The notes beneath the pieces were generated by a model that saw only the letters and a list, made by a program, of their open reading frames with translations, was not told the origin of the DNA and searched no databases. A DNA stretch of 64,000 nucleotides from Aquipseudomonas alcaligenes (lineage in GTDB: Bacteria > Pseudomonadota > Gammaproteobacteria > Pseudomonadales > Pseudomonadaceae), in contig NZ_FTNW01000005.1 of assembly GCF_900156545.1 (NCBI RefSeq), positions 310,001 to 374,000 on the forward strand, read 5' to 3'. The translations under genes and the position numbers were made by a program. This document shows positions 28,290 through 36,219 of the stretch, piece after piece. Numbering within the stretch: position 1 is the stretch's first letter; each line of letters starts with the position of its first letter.

Positions 28290-28724
28290 ATGAAGACCGT
28301 TGCGGAACTGCTCAGAACCAAACCCAGCACCTACGTGCATCACATCAGTCCGGAGGCCTCGGTGCTGGATGCGGTCAAACTGCTGGCCGAGAAGAAGATC
28401 GGTGCGCTGTTGGTGATGGCCGGTGGACGCCTGGTGGGGATCGTCAGTGAGCGTGACTATGTGCGCAAGCTGGCCGAAATGGAACGCGCCGCCTTCGACG
28501 CGCGGGTGGCCGACATCATGACCGCCGAGGTGATCACCGTCGGCCCGCGTGACGGCGTGCAGCACTGTCTGCAGATGATGACCGACCACCGTCTGCGCCA
28601 CCTGCCGGTGGTGGCAGAGGGCGAGCTGATCGGCATGCTGTCGATCGGTGACCTGGTCAAGCAGACCATCGACGACCAGGCCAGCCTGATCCAGCAGCTG
28701 GAACAGTACATTCGCGGCGGCTGA
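28290..28724 (+). CDS. CBS-domain pair protein
   Basis: 144 residues from ATG 28290 with GGGGAGG just upstream. Two CBS domains: about 10-60 (ISPEASVLDAVKLLAEKKIGALLVM) and 78-125 (GPRDGVQHCLQMMTDHRLRHLPVV), nothing else. Such proteins usually bind adenine nucleotides and regulate partners; no partner is evident. It lies between creC and creD but its own start signals suggest separate expression. The creD tag repeats start 2 bases after its stop. Confidence 0.88.
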   Translation: MKTVAELLRTKPSTYVHHISPEASVLDAVKLLAEKKIGALLVMAGGRLVGIVSERDYVRKLAEMERAAFDARVADIMTAEVITVGPRDGVQHCLQMMTDHRLRHLPVVAEGELIGMLSIGDLVKQTIDDQASLIQQLEQYIRGG

Positions 28725-28725
28725 G

Positions 28726-28752
28726 CCCACACAAACTCCACACAGACTCCAC
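28726..28752 (+). promoter_or_regulatory. Three tandem cre/blr-tag-like repeats upstream of creD
   Basis: CCCAC (28726-28730), TCCAC (28737-28741) and TCCAC (28748-28752) lie in the same phase, each separated by 6 bases (ACAAAC, ACAGAC). The known tag for CreB/BlrA is TTCAC-N6-TTCAC, so these match in 4 of 5 positions for two of the repeats and have the same 11-base period. They lie 71 bases before creD. Good candidate CreB operator. Confidence 0.7.
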
Positions 28753-28823
28753 ATCCCTCGCACGGCGCCGCCACGGGCGCCGTTGAGACTCTCCCCATGG
28801 TCCAACCCAAGGAGAGTCCCCAT

Positions 28824-30173
28824 ATGAACCGCAATCTGCTGATCAAGCTCGGCGCCATTGCCGCGCTGATGCTGCTGCTGATGATCCCGATCCTGATGAT
28901 CGACGGCATGGTCGAGGAGCGCCAGGCGCAGCGCGATGGCGTGCTGGAGGATATTGCGCGCAGTTCCAGCTATAGCCAGAAAATCACTGGTCCGCTGCTG
29001 GTGGCGCCCTACCGCAAGACCGTGCGCGAGTGGAAAACCCACGAGAAGACCGGTCAGCGCTACCTCGAGGAAAGCGAGGTGAGTGGCCGCCTCTATTTCC
29101 TGCCGGAGCGCCTGGCAGTCGGTAGCGAGATCAGTACCGAGCTGCGTGCCCGCGGCATCTACCAGGCGCGCCTGTTCCACAGCAACAGCCGCCTCACCGG
29201 CCATTTCCAGGTACCCGCCAACTTCGGCGTGACCGAGGATATCGGCGACTACACCTTCAGCGAGCCCTTCATCAGCGTTGGCATCAGCGATATCCGCGGC
29301 ATCAAGAACAACCTGGTGCTCGAGCAGGGCGAGCGCAAGCTGCCGTTCCAGCCCGGCAGCGCCGACTCGATGCTCGGTGCCGGCGTGCATGCGCCGTTGC
29401 CGATGGCGGTGGCCGACGTGCATCAAGGGCAGCGCCTGGACTTCGCCTTCGACCTGCTGCTGCAAGGCACGGGCGAGCTGAGCATCGCCCCGGTCGGCCG
29501 CGAGACCCAGGTCGACCTGAGCGCCGACTGGCCGCACCCGAGCTTCATTGGCGAGTACCTGCCGAGCGAGCGTGAGATCAGCGGTAGCGGATTTACCGCG
29601 CGCTGGCAGACCAGCTTCTTCGCCACCAACATGGAAGAGGCCCTGAGCGAGTGTGCCTACGGCGGTGAATGCAACGCCTTCCTGGGTCGTCAGTTCGGTG
29701 TCAGCTTCGTCGACCCGGTGGACCAGTACCTGAAGAGCGACCGCGCGTTGAAGTACGCACTGCTGTTCATCGGCCTGACCTTTGCCGGCTTCTTCCTCTT
29801 CGAGGTGCTCAAGCGCCTGGCCGTGCACCCGGTGCAGTACGGCCTGGTCGGCCTGTCGCTGGCGATGTTCTACCTGCTGCTGCTGTCGCTGGCCGAGCAC
29901 ATGGCCTTCGCCCGGGCCTATGCCCTGGCGGCCTCGGCCTGCGTGTTGCTGATCGGCTTCTATGTCAGCCATGTGCTGCACAGCTGGCTGCGCGGAGGCG
30001 GCTTCACCGCGGCCCTGGCCGGGCTCTACGCCATGCTCTATGCCCTGTTGTCCGCCGAGGATTACGCCCTGCTGATGGGCTCGCTGCTGGTGTTCGGCCT
30101 GCTCGCCGCAGTGATGGTACTGACCCGCCGTCTCGACTGGTATGGCCTGGGCAAACCGGCCGTCGCCGCCTGA
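28824..30173 (+). CDS. creD: Inner-membrane protein CreD
   Basis: 449 residues from ATG 28824, with AAGGAGAG ahead. N-terminal membrane helix (about 10-28), large periplasmic domain (about 30-300) and five or so C-terminal helices (about 305-440), the CreD topology. The motif SYSQKITGPLLVAPY matches the family. Expression is controlled by CreB in other species and CreD affects envelope integrity; its biochemistry is unknown. Four small genes follow in the same direction. Confidence 0.95.
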   Translation: MNRNLLIKLGAIAALMLLLMIPILMIDGMVEERQAQRDGVLEDIARSSSYSQKITGPLLVAPYRKTVREWKTHEKTGQRYLEESEVSGRLYFLPERLAVGSEISTELRARGIYQARLFHSNSRLTGHFQVPANFGVTEDIGDYTFSEPFISVGISDIRGIKNNLVLEQGERKLPFQPGSADSMLGAGVHAPLPMAVADVHQGQRLDFAFDLLLQGTGELSIAPVGRETQVDLSADWPHPSFIGEYLPSEREISGSGFTARWQTSFFATNMEEALSECAYGGECNAFLGRQFGVSFVDPVDQYLKSDRALKYALLFIGLTFAGFFLFEVLKRLAVHPVQYGLVGLSLAMFYLLLLSLAEHMAFARAYALAASACVLLIGFYVSHVLHSWLRGGGFTAALAGLYAMLYALLSAEDYALLMGSLLVFGLLAAVMVLTRRLDWYGLGKPAVAA

Positions 30174-30220
30174 TATCGACCCGGCGCGGCGTAGGCCGCG
30201 CCCTCTGCGAGGAAATCGCC

Positions 30221-30526
30221 ATGTTGCGTTTGCTGATGCAGTTTTCCGCCTGCTTTGCCCTCGGCCTGGTGGTGGCCGGGATACTCCTGATCGGCCTGAT
30301 GTTCTTTGGCCAGTTCGACCTGATCCACGGCCTCAACCTCAGCGGCCGGCCGCTGGCCAGCGTCGCCCTGACGCTGCTGCCGGAAGGCTTCTGGGACGCC
30401 CTGACCGGCGTGCCGGATGCCGCTGGCAATGCCCATGTCCAGTCGTTCCTGCAGCTGTGCGTGGCCCTGGCGCAGGTCGCTCTGCTGCTGGGCGCCGGTT
30501 TCTTCCGCCTGTGGTACCGCACATGA
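30221..30526 (+). CDS. Small two-helix membrane protein of unknown function, downstream of creD
   Basis: 101 residues, ATG 30221 with GAGGAAAT ahead. Two predicted membrane segments (about 8-30 and 78-97) with a loop containing NLSGRPLASVALTLLPEGFWDAL. I do not recognise the family. Stop overlaps the next start (ATGA), and with the next three genes it forms a tight group likely read through from creD. Confidence 0.75.
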   Translation: MLRLLMQFSACFALGLVVAGILLIGLMFFGQFDLIHGLNLSGRPLASVALTLLPEGFWDALTGVPDAAGNAHVQSFLQLCVALAQVALLLGAGFFRLWYRT

Positions 30527-30654
30527 GCGGCCGTGTCGGACTGCGCGAGGAGTCGCGCCTGGGGCACCTGCTGGCGCGGCGCATTGCCCGCCTGTTTCCA
30601 CGGCCCTTGCAGCCCGTGACGGACCTGCGCCGGGAGCCTGCACCATGGCGTTGA
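30523..30654 (+). CDS. Possible 43-residue Arg-rich protein
   Basis: Starts by ATGA overlap with the previous gene and overlaps the next start by 10 bases. Translation MSGRVGLREESRLGHLLARR continues with many Arg and Leu residues and one possible amphipathic helix. Nothing in it is family-like; support is only the gene packing, so it may be a chance frame. Confidence 0.4.
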   Translation: MSGRVGLREESRLGHLLARRIARLFPRPLQPVTDLRREPAPWR

Positions 30655-30923
30655 AGGCAGGCACTCCCTGGTACTTCACGGTGGGCCTGAGCGGCGGTAT
30701 CACCCTGGCCTACCTGCTGAGCGTGCAACTGGGCCTGTGGCTGCCGTCCTGGCCGTTCAACGCCCTGTTCACCCCGCTGGCCATGTTCAGCCTGGCGCTG
30801 CAGACGCCGTACCTGTGGCGCCCGCAGGCCGCCAACCTGGCGAGCTGGCGCCTGGGGGCACTCCTGGGGGCCGCCGTGCTGGCGCTGGCCTGGTTGTCGT
30901 ATGGCTACGGAGGGGCGCTATGA
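30645..30923 (+). CDS. Small membrane protein of unknown function
   Basis: 92 residues from ATG 30645. Three predicted membrane segments (about 10-30, 34-52 and 68-86) with few charges between them. Not recognised. Stop overlaps the next start by four bases, so the two are translationally coupled. Confidence 0.7.
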   Translation: MALKAGTPWYFTVGLSGGITLAYLLSVQLGLWLPSWPFNALFTPLAMFSLALQTPYLWRPQAANLASWRLGALLGAAVLALAWLSYGYGGAL

Positions 30924-31441
30924 ACCCGTTGACGAGCGCTCTGTATGTCGTCGCACAGCTGCTCTATCGCGCCGTGCTGCTGTGGTTCTGCCTGCTCCTG
31001 TTGCTCTACCTGGGCTACAAGCTGGCCGAGCGCAGTTATGCGATCGAAGCGCTACCGGCTCCGCTCGAGGTGGATGGTCTGGTGCTGGTCGGCGGTGAGA
31101 GCGGCTTTCGCGAAGGCTGCGGTGTCGCCGTGCTGCGCATGTCGCCTGCCCTGCGCGCGCGCCTGCAACGTGAGGGCCTGGCGGCGTTGCAGCAGGCGCG
31201 GCAGGCACGCGGCTATGCGGACGATGACTACTACCGCTACGAGCCCTGGCAGGCGCTGCCGGCGCAGGGCGATGGCGACATGCTGTCGCCGATCTTCCTC
31301 GGGTTGCAGTGCGCGGATGCCGATGACGAGCTGAGCGCACGGATCGGCCGGGCCAGCCAGGGCTATTACACCACCAAGCACGAAGGTGCCCTGCTGGTCC
31401 TGCCGCGCGAGGGGCTGATCGTGTTCGGTTACTTCGGGTGA
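30920..31441 (+). CDS. Single-pass membrane protein of unknown function, last gene of the creD-linked group
   Basis: 173 residues, ATG 30920 with GGAGGGGC ahead. One membrane helix (about 12-32, LYRAVLLWFCLLLLLYLGY) then a soluble domain with acidic stretches (ADDDYYRYEPW, CADADDE) and two cysteines, ending KHEGALLVLPREGLIVFGYFG. Not recognised. Its last 13 bases overlap the end of the convergent GST gene. Confidence 0.72.
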   Translation: MNPLTSALYVVAQLLYRAVLLWFCLLLLLYLGYKLAERSYAIEALPAPLEVDGLVLVGGESGFREGCGVAVLRMSPALRARLQREGLAALQQARQARGYADDDYYRYEPWQALPAQGDGDMLSPIFLGLQCADADDELSARIGRASQGYYTTKHEGALLVLPREGLIVFGYFG

Positions 31442-32046
31442 GTGGCCTGCATCGACGGTCGCTGGCTGACATCGGCAAACCAGCCGGCCAGGCCCGGGAA
31501 GCGCTCGCGCCAGCCCAGCTGCGGCTGGCGCAGGTCGAGGTAGCCGAGGGCACAGGCCAGGCCGATGGCGGCGATATCGAAGCGGCTGGCGAGTTCGGCC
31601 AGGCAGTCCTGCTCGAAGTAGGCCAGGGCGCGCTCGATCTTGTCCTGCTGGGCGGCCTGCCACTGCTCCCAGCGCTTGTCCTCGGGGCGCAGAAAGGTCT
31701 CGTAGCGCAGCAGCACGGCGGCATCGAGGATGGCATCGGCCAGCGAGGCCAGGGTCAGGCGCCGCCAGCGCGCGCTGCCGGTGGGGATCAGCGGCTCACC
31801 GACGTGCTGGCTGTCGAGGTAGTCGAGGATCACCCGGCTGTCGTGCAGCACGTTGCCGTCGGCCAGGCGCAGGGCCGGGATCTTGCCGGCCGGGTTGCCC
31901 TCCAGTACCGCCGCGTTGGGCGCCACCGGGCTGAGCTGCACCTCATGCAGGGCTACCCGATCGGTCTGTCCGGTCTCATGCAGCAGCACCATCACCTTGC
32001 GCACGAAGGGCGAGGCGGGGGAGTGGAACAGGGTCATGGTGCTCAT
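31429..32046 (-). CDS. Glutathione S-transferase family protein
   Basis: 205 residues; start ATG 32046 has GGAG at the right distance. N-terminal thioredoxin-like domain (3-80) with LFHSPASPFVRKVMVLLHE, cis-Pro KIPAL and DSRVILDYLD for glutathione binding; C-terminal helical domain (about 90-200). The SPASP..RK pattern suggests a serine-type catalytic residue as in YibF-like GSTs. Substrate unknown. Confidence 0.9.
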   Translation of the reverse strand: MSTMTLFHSPASPFVRKVMVLLHETGQTDRVALHEVQLSPVAPNAAVLEGNPAGKIPALRLADGNVLHDSRVILDYLDSQHVGEPLIPTGSARWRRLTLASLADAILDAAVLLRYETFLRPEDKRWEQWQAAQQDKIERALAYFEQDCLAELASRFDIAAIGLACALGYLDLRQPQLGWRERFPGLAGWFADVSQRPSMQATHPK

Positions 32047-32159
32047 GGTGGTTCTCCGTGAGGGGCGGCGGCGCGTCGGGCGCCATGAACAAGGCCTGGG
32101 GCTGCCAGCGTCCGGCGCAGAGCGTGCAGTCGCGCCCCGTGCCGGTACGCTGACGCCGC

Positions 32160-32720
32160 TCAGCGGCCGAGGTGACGCTCGACCCAGGCGGCATAAGCGT
32201 CGATGAACTTCTGCAGGAAACCCTCGATGCCGGCGTCCAGTTTACCGCTGTCGTCGAAGAACTTGCCGGCGCCACCCAGGTAGGCCTCCGGCTGCTGCAG
32301 CACGTAGACGTCGAGGAACACCAGGCACTGGCGCAGATGGTGATTGGCGCCGAAGCCGCCAATGGCGCCCGGCGAGGCGCTCAGCACGGCGCCCGGCTTG
32401 CCGCTGAACACGCTCTGCCCGTAGGGGCGCGAACCGACATCGATGGCGTTCTTCATCGGCGCGGGAATCGAGCGGTTGTATTCGGGAGTGACGAACAGCA
32501 GGGCGTCGGCGCCCCTGACTTGCTCACGGAAGCGGCTATAGGCCTCGGGCGCCGGGCTGACGTCGATGTCCTCGTCATACAGGGGCAGGTCACCGATCTC
32601 GACCAGCTGCAACTGCAGCGAGGGCGGTGCCAGTTCGGCCAGCGCCAGGGCCAGCTTGCGATTGATCGAGGCCTTGCGCAGGCTGCCGACCAGGACGGCG
32701 ACCTTGTGGATCTTGCTCAT
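32160..32720 (-). CDS. NADPH-dependent FMN reductase / quinone reductase (ChrR-like)
   Basis: 186 residues. Flavodoxin-like fold: VGSLRKASINRKLA binds FMN phosphate, VTPEYNRSIPAPMKNAID is the family signature, and GKPGAVLSASPGAIGG binds the isoalloxazine. Members reduce quinones, chromate or azo dyes with NAD(P)H and protect against oxidative stress. Gap to the GST gene is 113 bases, so they may be separately transcribed. Confidence 0.9.
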   Translation of the reverse strand: MSKIHKVAVLVGSLRKASINRKLALALAELAPPSLQLQLVEIGDLPLYDEDIDVSPAPEAYSRFREQVRGADALLFVTPEYNRSIPAPMKNAIDVGSRPYGQSVFSGKPGAVLSASPGAIGGFGANHHLRQCLVFLDVYVLQQPEAYLGGAGKFFDDSGKLDAGIEGFLQKFIDAYAAWVERHLGR

Positions 32721-32798
32721 GGGACTTCCTCGCGTGCTAAGAGGGTGAGCGGGAACTATAGACCCGCATGGCCGTAATCGATCCGCTGGCCCGCCCTA

Positions 32799-32827
32799 TT
32801 GGCAACGCCGTGGGCCATGGCTACTCT
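32799..32827 (+). promoter_or_regulatory. Sigma-70-type promoter of the secreted protein gene
   Basis: TTGGCA (32799-32804), 17-base spacer, TACTCT (32822-32827), 50 bases before the start at 32878. Good spacing and a good -35. Confidence 0.55.
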
Positions 32828-32877
32828 GCAGCGGCCGGCGGAGTTTGCCGGCATCAGCCACCTTCAAGGATGAAACC

Positions 32878-33915
32878 ATGCAGACAAAGCAACTGCTTGC
32901 CTGTGCGGCGCTGTGCGTCGCCAGTTCCCTGGCCTATTCGGCCGTTCTCTACGATGTCAGCTTCCCCTCGCCGCCGCATGTCGATGGCCAGCCGATCATC
33001 ATCGATGGTACGCCGCAGACGCCGTCGCGGCAGAACATGGGGTCGGTGCAGATGGTCAGCTACTATGCTGGCCAGCCTGGCAACTGGGGGGTGTTCAACC
33101 AGCCCAGTTGCAACGCCTCGTACGATCAGATTGAGTTCTTTCTGCCCGCCGGGCAGCAGAAGATCTATCTGAGTTTTGACGTACTAACGACCTCACTGAA
33201 CAACAGCGATAGCGCTTTCAGTATTTCGCTCGACAGCAAGGACTACGGTGCTCGTTCGCTGAACTTCCATGGCGGTGGAAACGATATCTATCTGTTCAAT
33301 GTCGCGAATAGTGGTGGCAGATTCGGCTACTTCACCGATCAACAGCGCTATCAGATCACCATGCATGGCGATGTAGCCAAGAATCTGCTGACTATTTCCA
33401 TCAATGGCTCACAGGTTCACAGCAGTACATTGGGGAGTACAACGCTAACCGGTATTCGGATGACCATGTCGCCCTGGACCGGCAGAGCGAGCCAGTGCTC
33501 GCAAAGCGCAGCGGCCGTCAGCAATATCAAAATCTACGAAGACCCTGCCGATATGCAGGTGCCACCGCCGGAACCCAACCTGGGTCTGGAGTTCACCCTG
33601 CGCTCCGGTACCACCGACGTTCTGCCCGCCACCGGTGGCTACATCCGTCATAACCGCACGCTGTTCAACTACAGCGGCAATGATCTGAGCCTCAGCTACT
33701 GGATCACCACCGAGCTGGCCGACGGCACCCGCTATCCGCTGCTGGCGCCGCGCACGGTTCAGGTTGCTGCGGGTTCCAGCTTCACCGAGCCGAAGAATTT
33801 CCTGATCCCCGCCTGGTTCCCCGCGGGCAACTACAAGGCGCGACTGGTCGTGGCCGACGAGGCCAGCGGCGAGCGTGTGTTTAGCGATCTGACCTTCAAA
33901 AAGCGCGCCGAATAA
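32878..33915 (+). CDS. Secreted two-domain protein of unknown function
   Basis: 345 residues from ATG 32878 (AAGGATGAAACC ahead). Signal peptide MQTKQLLACAALCVASSLAYS. First half (about 25-225) is beta-rich and polar, with two cysteines (QPSCNASYDQ and RASQCSQS) and IYLSFDVL / YQITMHGDVAKNLLTISINGSQ strands like a lectin jelly roll. Second half (about 235-345) looks like an Ig-like domain (FTLRSGTTDVLPATGGYI, GNYKARLVVADEAS). The middle is less GC-rich than neighbours. I do not recognise the family; single gene with its own promoter. Confidence 0.85.
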   Translation: MQTKQLLACAALCVASSLAYSAVLYDVSFPSPPHVDGQPIIIDGTPQTPSRQNMGSVQMVSYYAGQPGNWGVFNQPSCNASYDQIEFFLPAGQQKIYLSFDVLTTSLNNSDSAFSISLDSKDYGARSLNFHGGGNDIYLFNVANSGGRFGYFTDQQRYQITMHGDVAKNLLTISINGSQVHSSTLGSTTLTGIRMTMSPWTGRASQCSQSAAAVSNIKIYEDPADMQVPPPEPNLGLEFTLRSGTTDVLPATGGYIRHNRTLFNYSGNDLSLSYWITTELADGTRYPLLAPRTVQVAAGSSFTEPKNFLIPAWFPAGNYKARLVVADEASGERVFSDLTFKKRAE

Positions 33916-33924
33916 GGCGCACGA

Positions 33925-33949
33925 GGGCATCGGTATTCTGCCGGTGCCC
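33925..33949 (+). terminator. Hairpin after the secreted protein gene
   Basis: GGGCATCGG (33925-33933), loop TATTCTG, CCGGTGCCC (33941-33949): 9-bp stem with one G-T pair, 10 bases after the stop. No T run follows, so termination may be weak or Rho-linked. Confidence 0.45.
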
Positions 33950-34101
33950 TTGACCCCTCGCGCAACTGCGCAGAAATTGACCAGACGTCGGTGCAAGGCC
34001 GGCGCTCGAACAACGGTCATCCGCCATCGGCAGGCTGGCCCAACAAGAACAAGTCCGAAGATTCCCCGACTGCCGACAGCCACCCTGTTGAGGAGATCGC
34101 C

Positions 34102-34278
34102 ATGGATACGTTCGACCCGCGTTTTCAACTTGAAGCCGAGGAGCCGCCTCAGCAGGCGCTTGTGCACCAGAAGATCCAGTTCACGCTGCTGGCGCTGGAC
34201 CGCCTGGCCTGTCGGCTGCCTCCGCCAGCGCAGGGGCCTGCTGCACAGCCGGCGTCAACCTCAGGGACACCAGGCTGA
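34102..34278 (+). CDS. Possible 58-residue protein overlapping the glycosyltransferase 3' end
   Basis: ATG 34102 is preceded by GAGGAGATCGCC, a good ribosome site. Translation begins MDTFDPRFQLEAEEPPQQAL and has FTLLALDRLACRL, then a Pro/Ala/Ser-rich tail that lies antisense to the glycosyltransferase gene. The 186 bases before it hold no other gene. Not recognised; real start signal but no family support. Confidence 0.35.
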   Translation: MDTFDPRFQLEAEEPPQQALVHQKIQFTLLALDRLACRLPPPAQGPAAQPASTSGTPG

Positions 34279-35653
34279 GACCCAGCCTTCTCGAGTCGTT
34301 ACCCAGGCCCAGCTCGTTTGGGCATTGGGCATCGGGCAAGCGGAACCGGAGCCGGAGTGGTGAGTGCTGGGCGAGCTCGGCGGGTATGCGCAGGGTGCGC
34401 AGGCCGTGATTCTGGGTGGTGTCGAACAGCCACTCGGCCAATGCGTGGTCGCCCAGGTGGATGTGGACCCGCTGCCTTGGCCAGCCCTCGGTGACGAAGC
34501 ACTGGGCCTCCACTTCCAGTTCCAGATCCTCGTGCACCGGGGCCGCCAAGGGCAAGGAGAGGCCCGCTTCCGGTCCGTCGGTCCAGGTGCCTTGCGGTTC
34601 TGGGTAGGACCAGCCGTAGCTCTGGATGGCAACGGCAGCGCCGTCGCTGCGGAAGGAAAGGGTGCTGCCCAATGTATAGGCCGGGGCCCGGGCGAGTTCG
34701 AACCGGCGGATTTCCCTCAGCCCTCCGTGCGCATCGGCCAGCGGATGCAGCCCACGCGTCCGGCGCAGCCGATCGATCAGTTGGCCCCGGCGCAGGCCAC
34801 GGGCCCGGTACTCCAGGGCGGCCGGGAACAGGCCAAACGCGGCCAGCCACCTGAGTAATCGGTATTGCAGGGCTGAGCGTGGCGGCACCTCGTCGTTGCC
34901 GGCGCGGGCCAGCAACTGTTGGCGCAGCAGGGGGGTGTGCAGGACCTGGTGCCAGAACCATTCCTGCTCATGGGCGTCGCGCAACATATAGCTGTTCGCG
35001 CGCGCCCCGGAATGGAAGGCAATGACCGACACCCAGGGCAGGGCCCGCAGCTGCAGCCCCCGACGCCAGGCGCGGAACAGATACTCCCGCGAGCTTTCCG
35101 TGACACAGTCTCGAGCGGCTTTCCAGTAACCCGTTCGCTCGGCCGTCTCGCGTCGCATCAGCCAGCTGGAGGCCGGGGCAAAGGTCTCCACCGGGTCGAA
35201 GCTGCCATCGCGGCCGATGCCATGCACAAAGGTTCGCCAGGTGTCCGCCGCCAGCTGCTCGGCCGTGCAGGGCATGATCACGGCGGTTGCCGGGAAAACC
35301 AGGTCCGCGCCGGTGGCCTGCAGCCACTCCAGGGCGGCCTGCAGGTGGTCGGGCAGCCACAGGTCATCGTGGTTGAGAAAGGCGATATGGCGACCACGAG
35401 CCCGGGCGATGCCGACATTGTTGGGGCCGGACTGTTCGCCGACGTTACGCATGAGGTTGATGTAGCGGATGCGAGGATCCGCCGCCGCCTCGACCACGGC
35501 CGCAGTCTCGGCGCCGCAGGCATCGCCGATCACCAGGAGTTCCCAGTCGGTCAGCGTCTGTTCGAGCACGCTGGCGATAGCCAGGCGCAGCGTTTCGGGG
35601 CGGTTGTAGGTCGCCAGGATGATCGAAACGAGGGGCTGCATGGCGATGCTCAT
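34181..35653 (-). CDS. Family 2 glycosyltransferase with long C-terminal extension
   Basis: 490 residues. The GT-A domain occupies about 1-250: VSIILATYNRPETLRLAI, LVIGDACGAETAA, RNVGEQSGPNNVGIARARG and LNHDDLWLPDHL, where HDD is the metal-binding motif. The remaining 240 residues include two predicted beta-rich parts (about 345-480) of unknown function, not the usual GT2 tail. Its start overlaps the stop of the upstream cupin gene (ATGA). Likely adds a sugar to a surface glycan; the target is not visible. Confidence 0.88.
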   Translation of the reverse strand: MSIAMQPLVSIILATYNRPETLRLAIASVLEQTLTDWELLVIGDACGAETAAVVEAAADPRIRYINLMRNVGEQSGPNNVGIARARGRHIAFLNHDDLWLPDHLQAALEWLQATGADLVFPATAVIMPCTAEQLAADTWRTFVHGIGRDGSFDPVETFAPASSWLMRRETAERTGYWKAARDCVTESSREYLFRAWRRGLQLRALPWVSVIAFHSGARANSYMLRDAHEQEWFWHQVLHTPLLRQQLLARAGNDEVPPRSALQYRLLRWLAAFGLFPAALEYRARGLRRGQLIDRLRRTRGLHPLADAHGGLREIRRFELARAPAYTLGSTLSFRSDGAAVAIQSYGWSYPEPQGTWTDGPEAGLSLPLAAPVHEDLELEVEAQCFVTEGWPRQRVHIHLGDHALAEWLFDTTQNHGLRTLRIPAELAQHSPLRLRFRLPDAQCPNELGLGNDSRRLGLSLVSLRLTPAVQQAPALAEAADRPGGPAPAA

Positions 35654-36171
35654 GCAAAGCGATAGGGGATGTCGGGGCAGTCGGCGGGGAGTCGCCAGTG
35701 ATCCGGGTCGTCATAGGCATAGGCTTGATCGACCACATTGACCACGATGGCCGTCCTGCTGCCGAGGCATTGCACGCCATGCCAGACGCCGGCGGGAACC
35801 GTCACCAGCAGCGGACGCTCCTCACCCAGGCGCAGCTCGACAAGATGGCCCTGGGTCGGTGAGTCGATACGGGCGTCGTAGAGCACGACCTTGATGCGTC
35901 CGTAGGCACAGAACAGGCGATCCAGCGTAGTGGCATGGGCATGCCAGGCGGAGAGGGCGCCGGGTTCGAGCACGCTCTGGAACACCTGTTCGACCGGGCG
36001 ATCATCGAGTTGCCAATCCCGTCGCCAGATTTCGGTCAGGCGCGAGCGGTCCCCGAGCATGTTGTCGATCGAGCGGATCTTCACGCCCTCGATGTTCTGG
36101 CGGTTGGTGGGCTGCCAATCGGCGTCCACAAGCTGTGGGTCCTTGCGTCCCGTCAGTGTCCAGGCCGGCAT
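35650..36171 (-). CDS. RmlC-like cupin, dTDP-4-dehydrorhamnose 3,5-epimerase-related
   Basis: 173 residues; ATG 36171 has AAGGAG 7 bases ahead. Beta-barrel with WHAHATTLDRLFCAYGRIKVVLYDAR and VPAGVWHGVQCLG, the two cupin motifs of the RmlC family. The rmlABD genes are not nearby, so this is a stand-alone nucleotide-sugar epimerase-like protein rather than the canonical RmlC. Coupled to the glycosyltransferase by a 4-base overlap. Confidence 0.8.
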   Translation of the reverse strand: MPAWTLTGRKDPQLVDADWQPTNRQNIEGVKIRSIDNMLGDRSRLTEIWRRDWQLDDRPVEQVFQSVLEPGALSAWHAHATTLDRLFCAYGRIKVVLYDARIDSPTQGHLVELRLGEERPLLVTVPAGVWHGVQCLGSRTAIVVNVVDQAYAYDDPDHWRLPADCPDIPYRFA

Positions 36172-36219
36172 GGCGCTGCTCCTTGAGTCATCCCGTGCAG
36201 TATACCCAGGGGCCTGCCC

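Noticed and set aside
28041..29981. A 646-codon minus-strand frame across creC end, CBS gene and creD
   Set aside because: Opposite three recognisable genes; His/Gln-rich shadow with no motifs.
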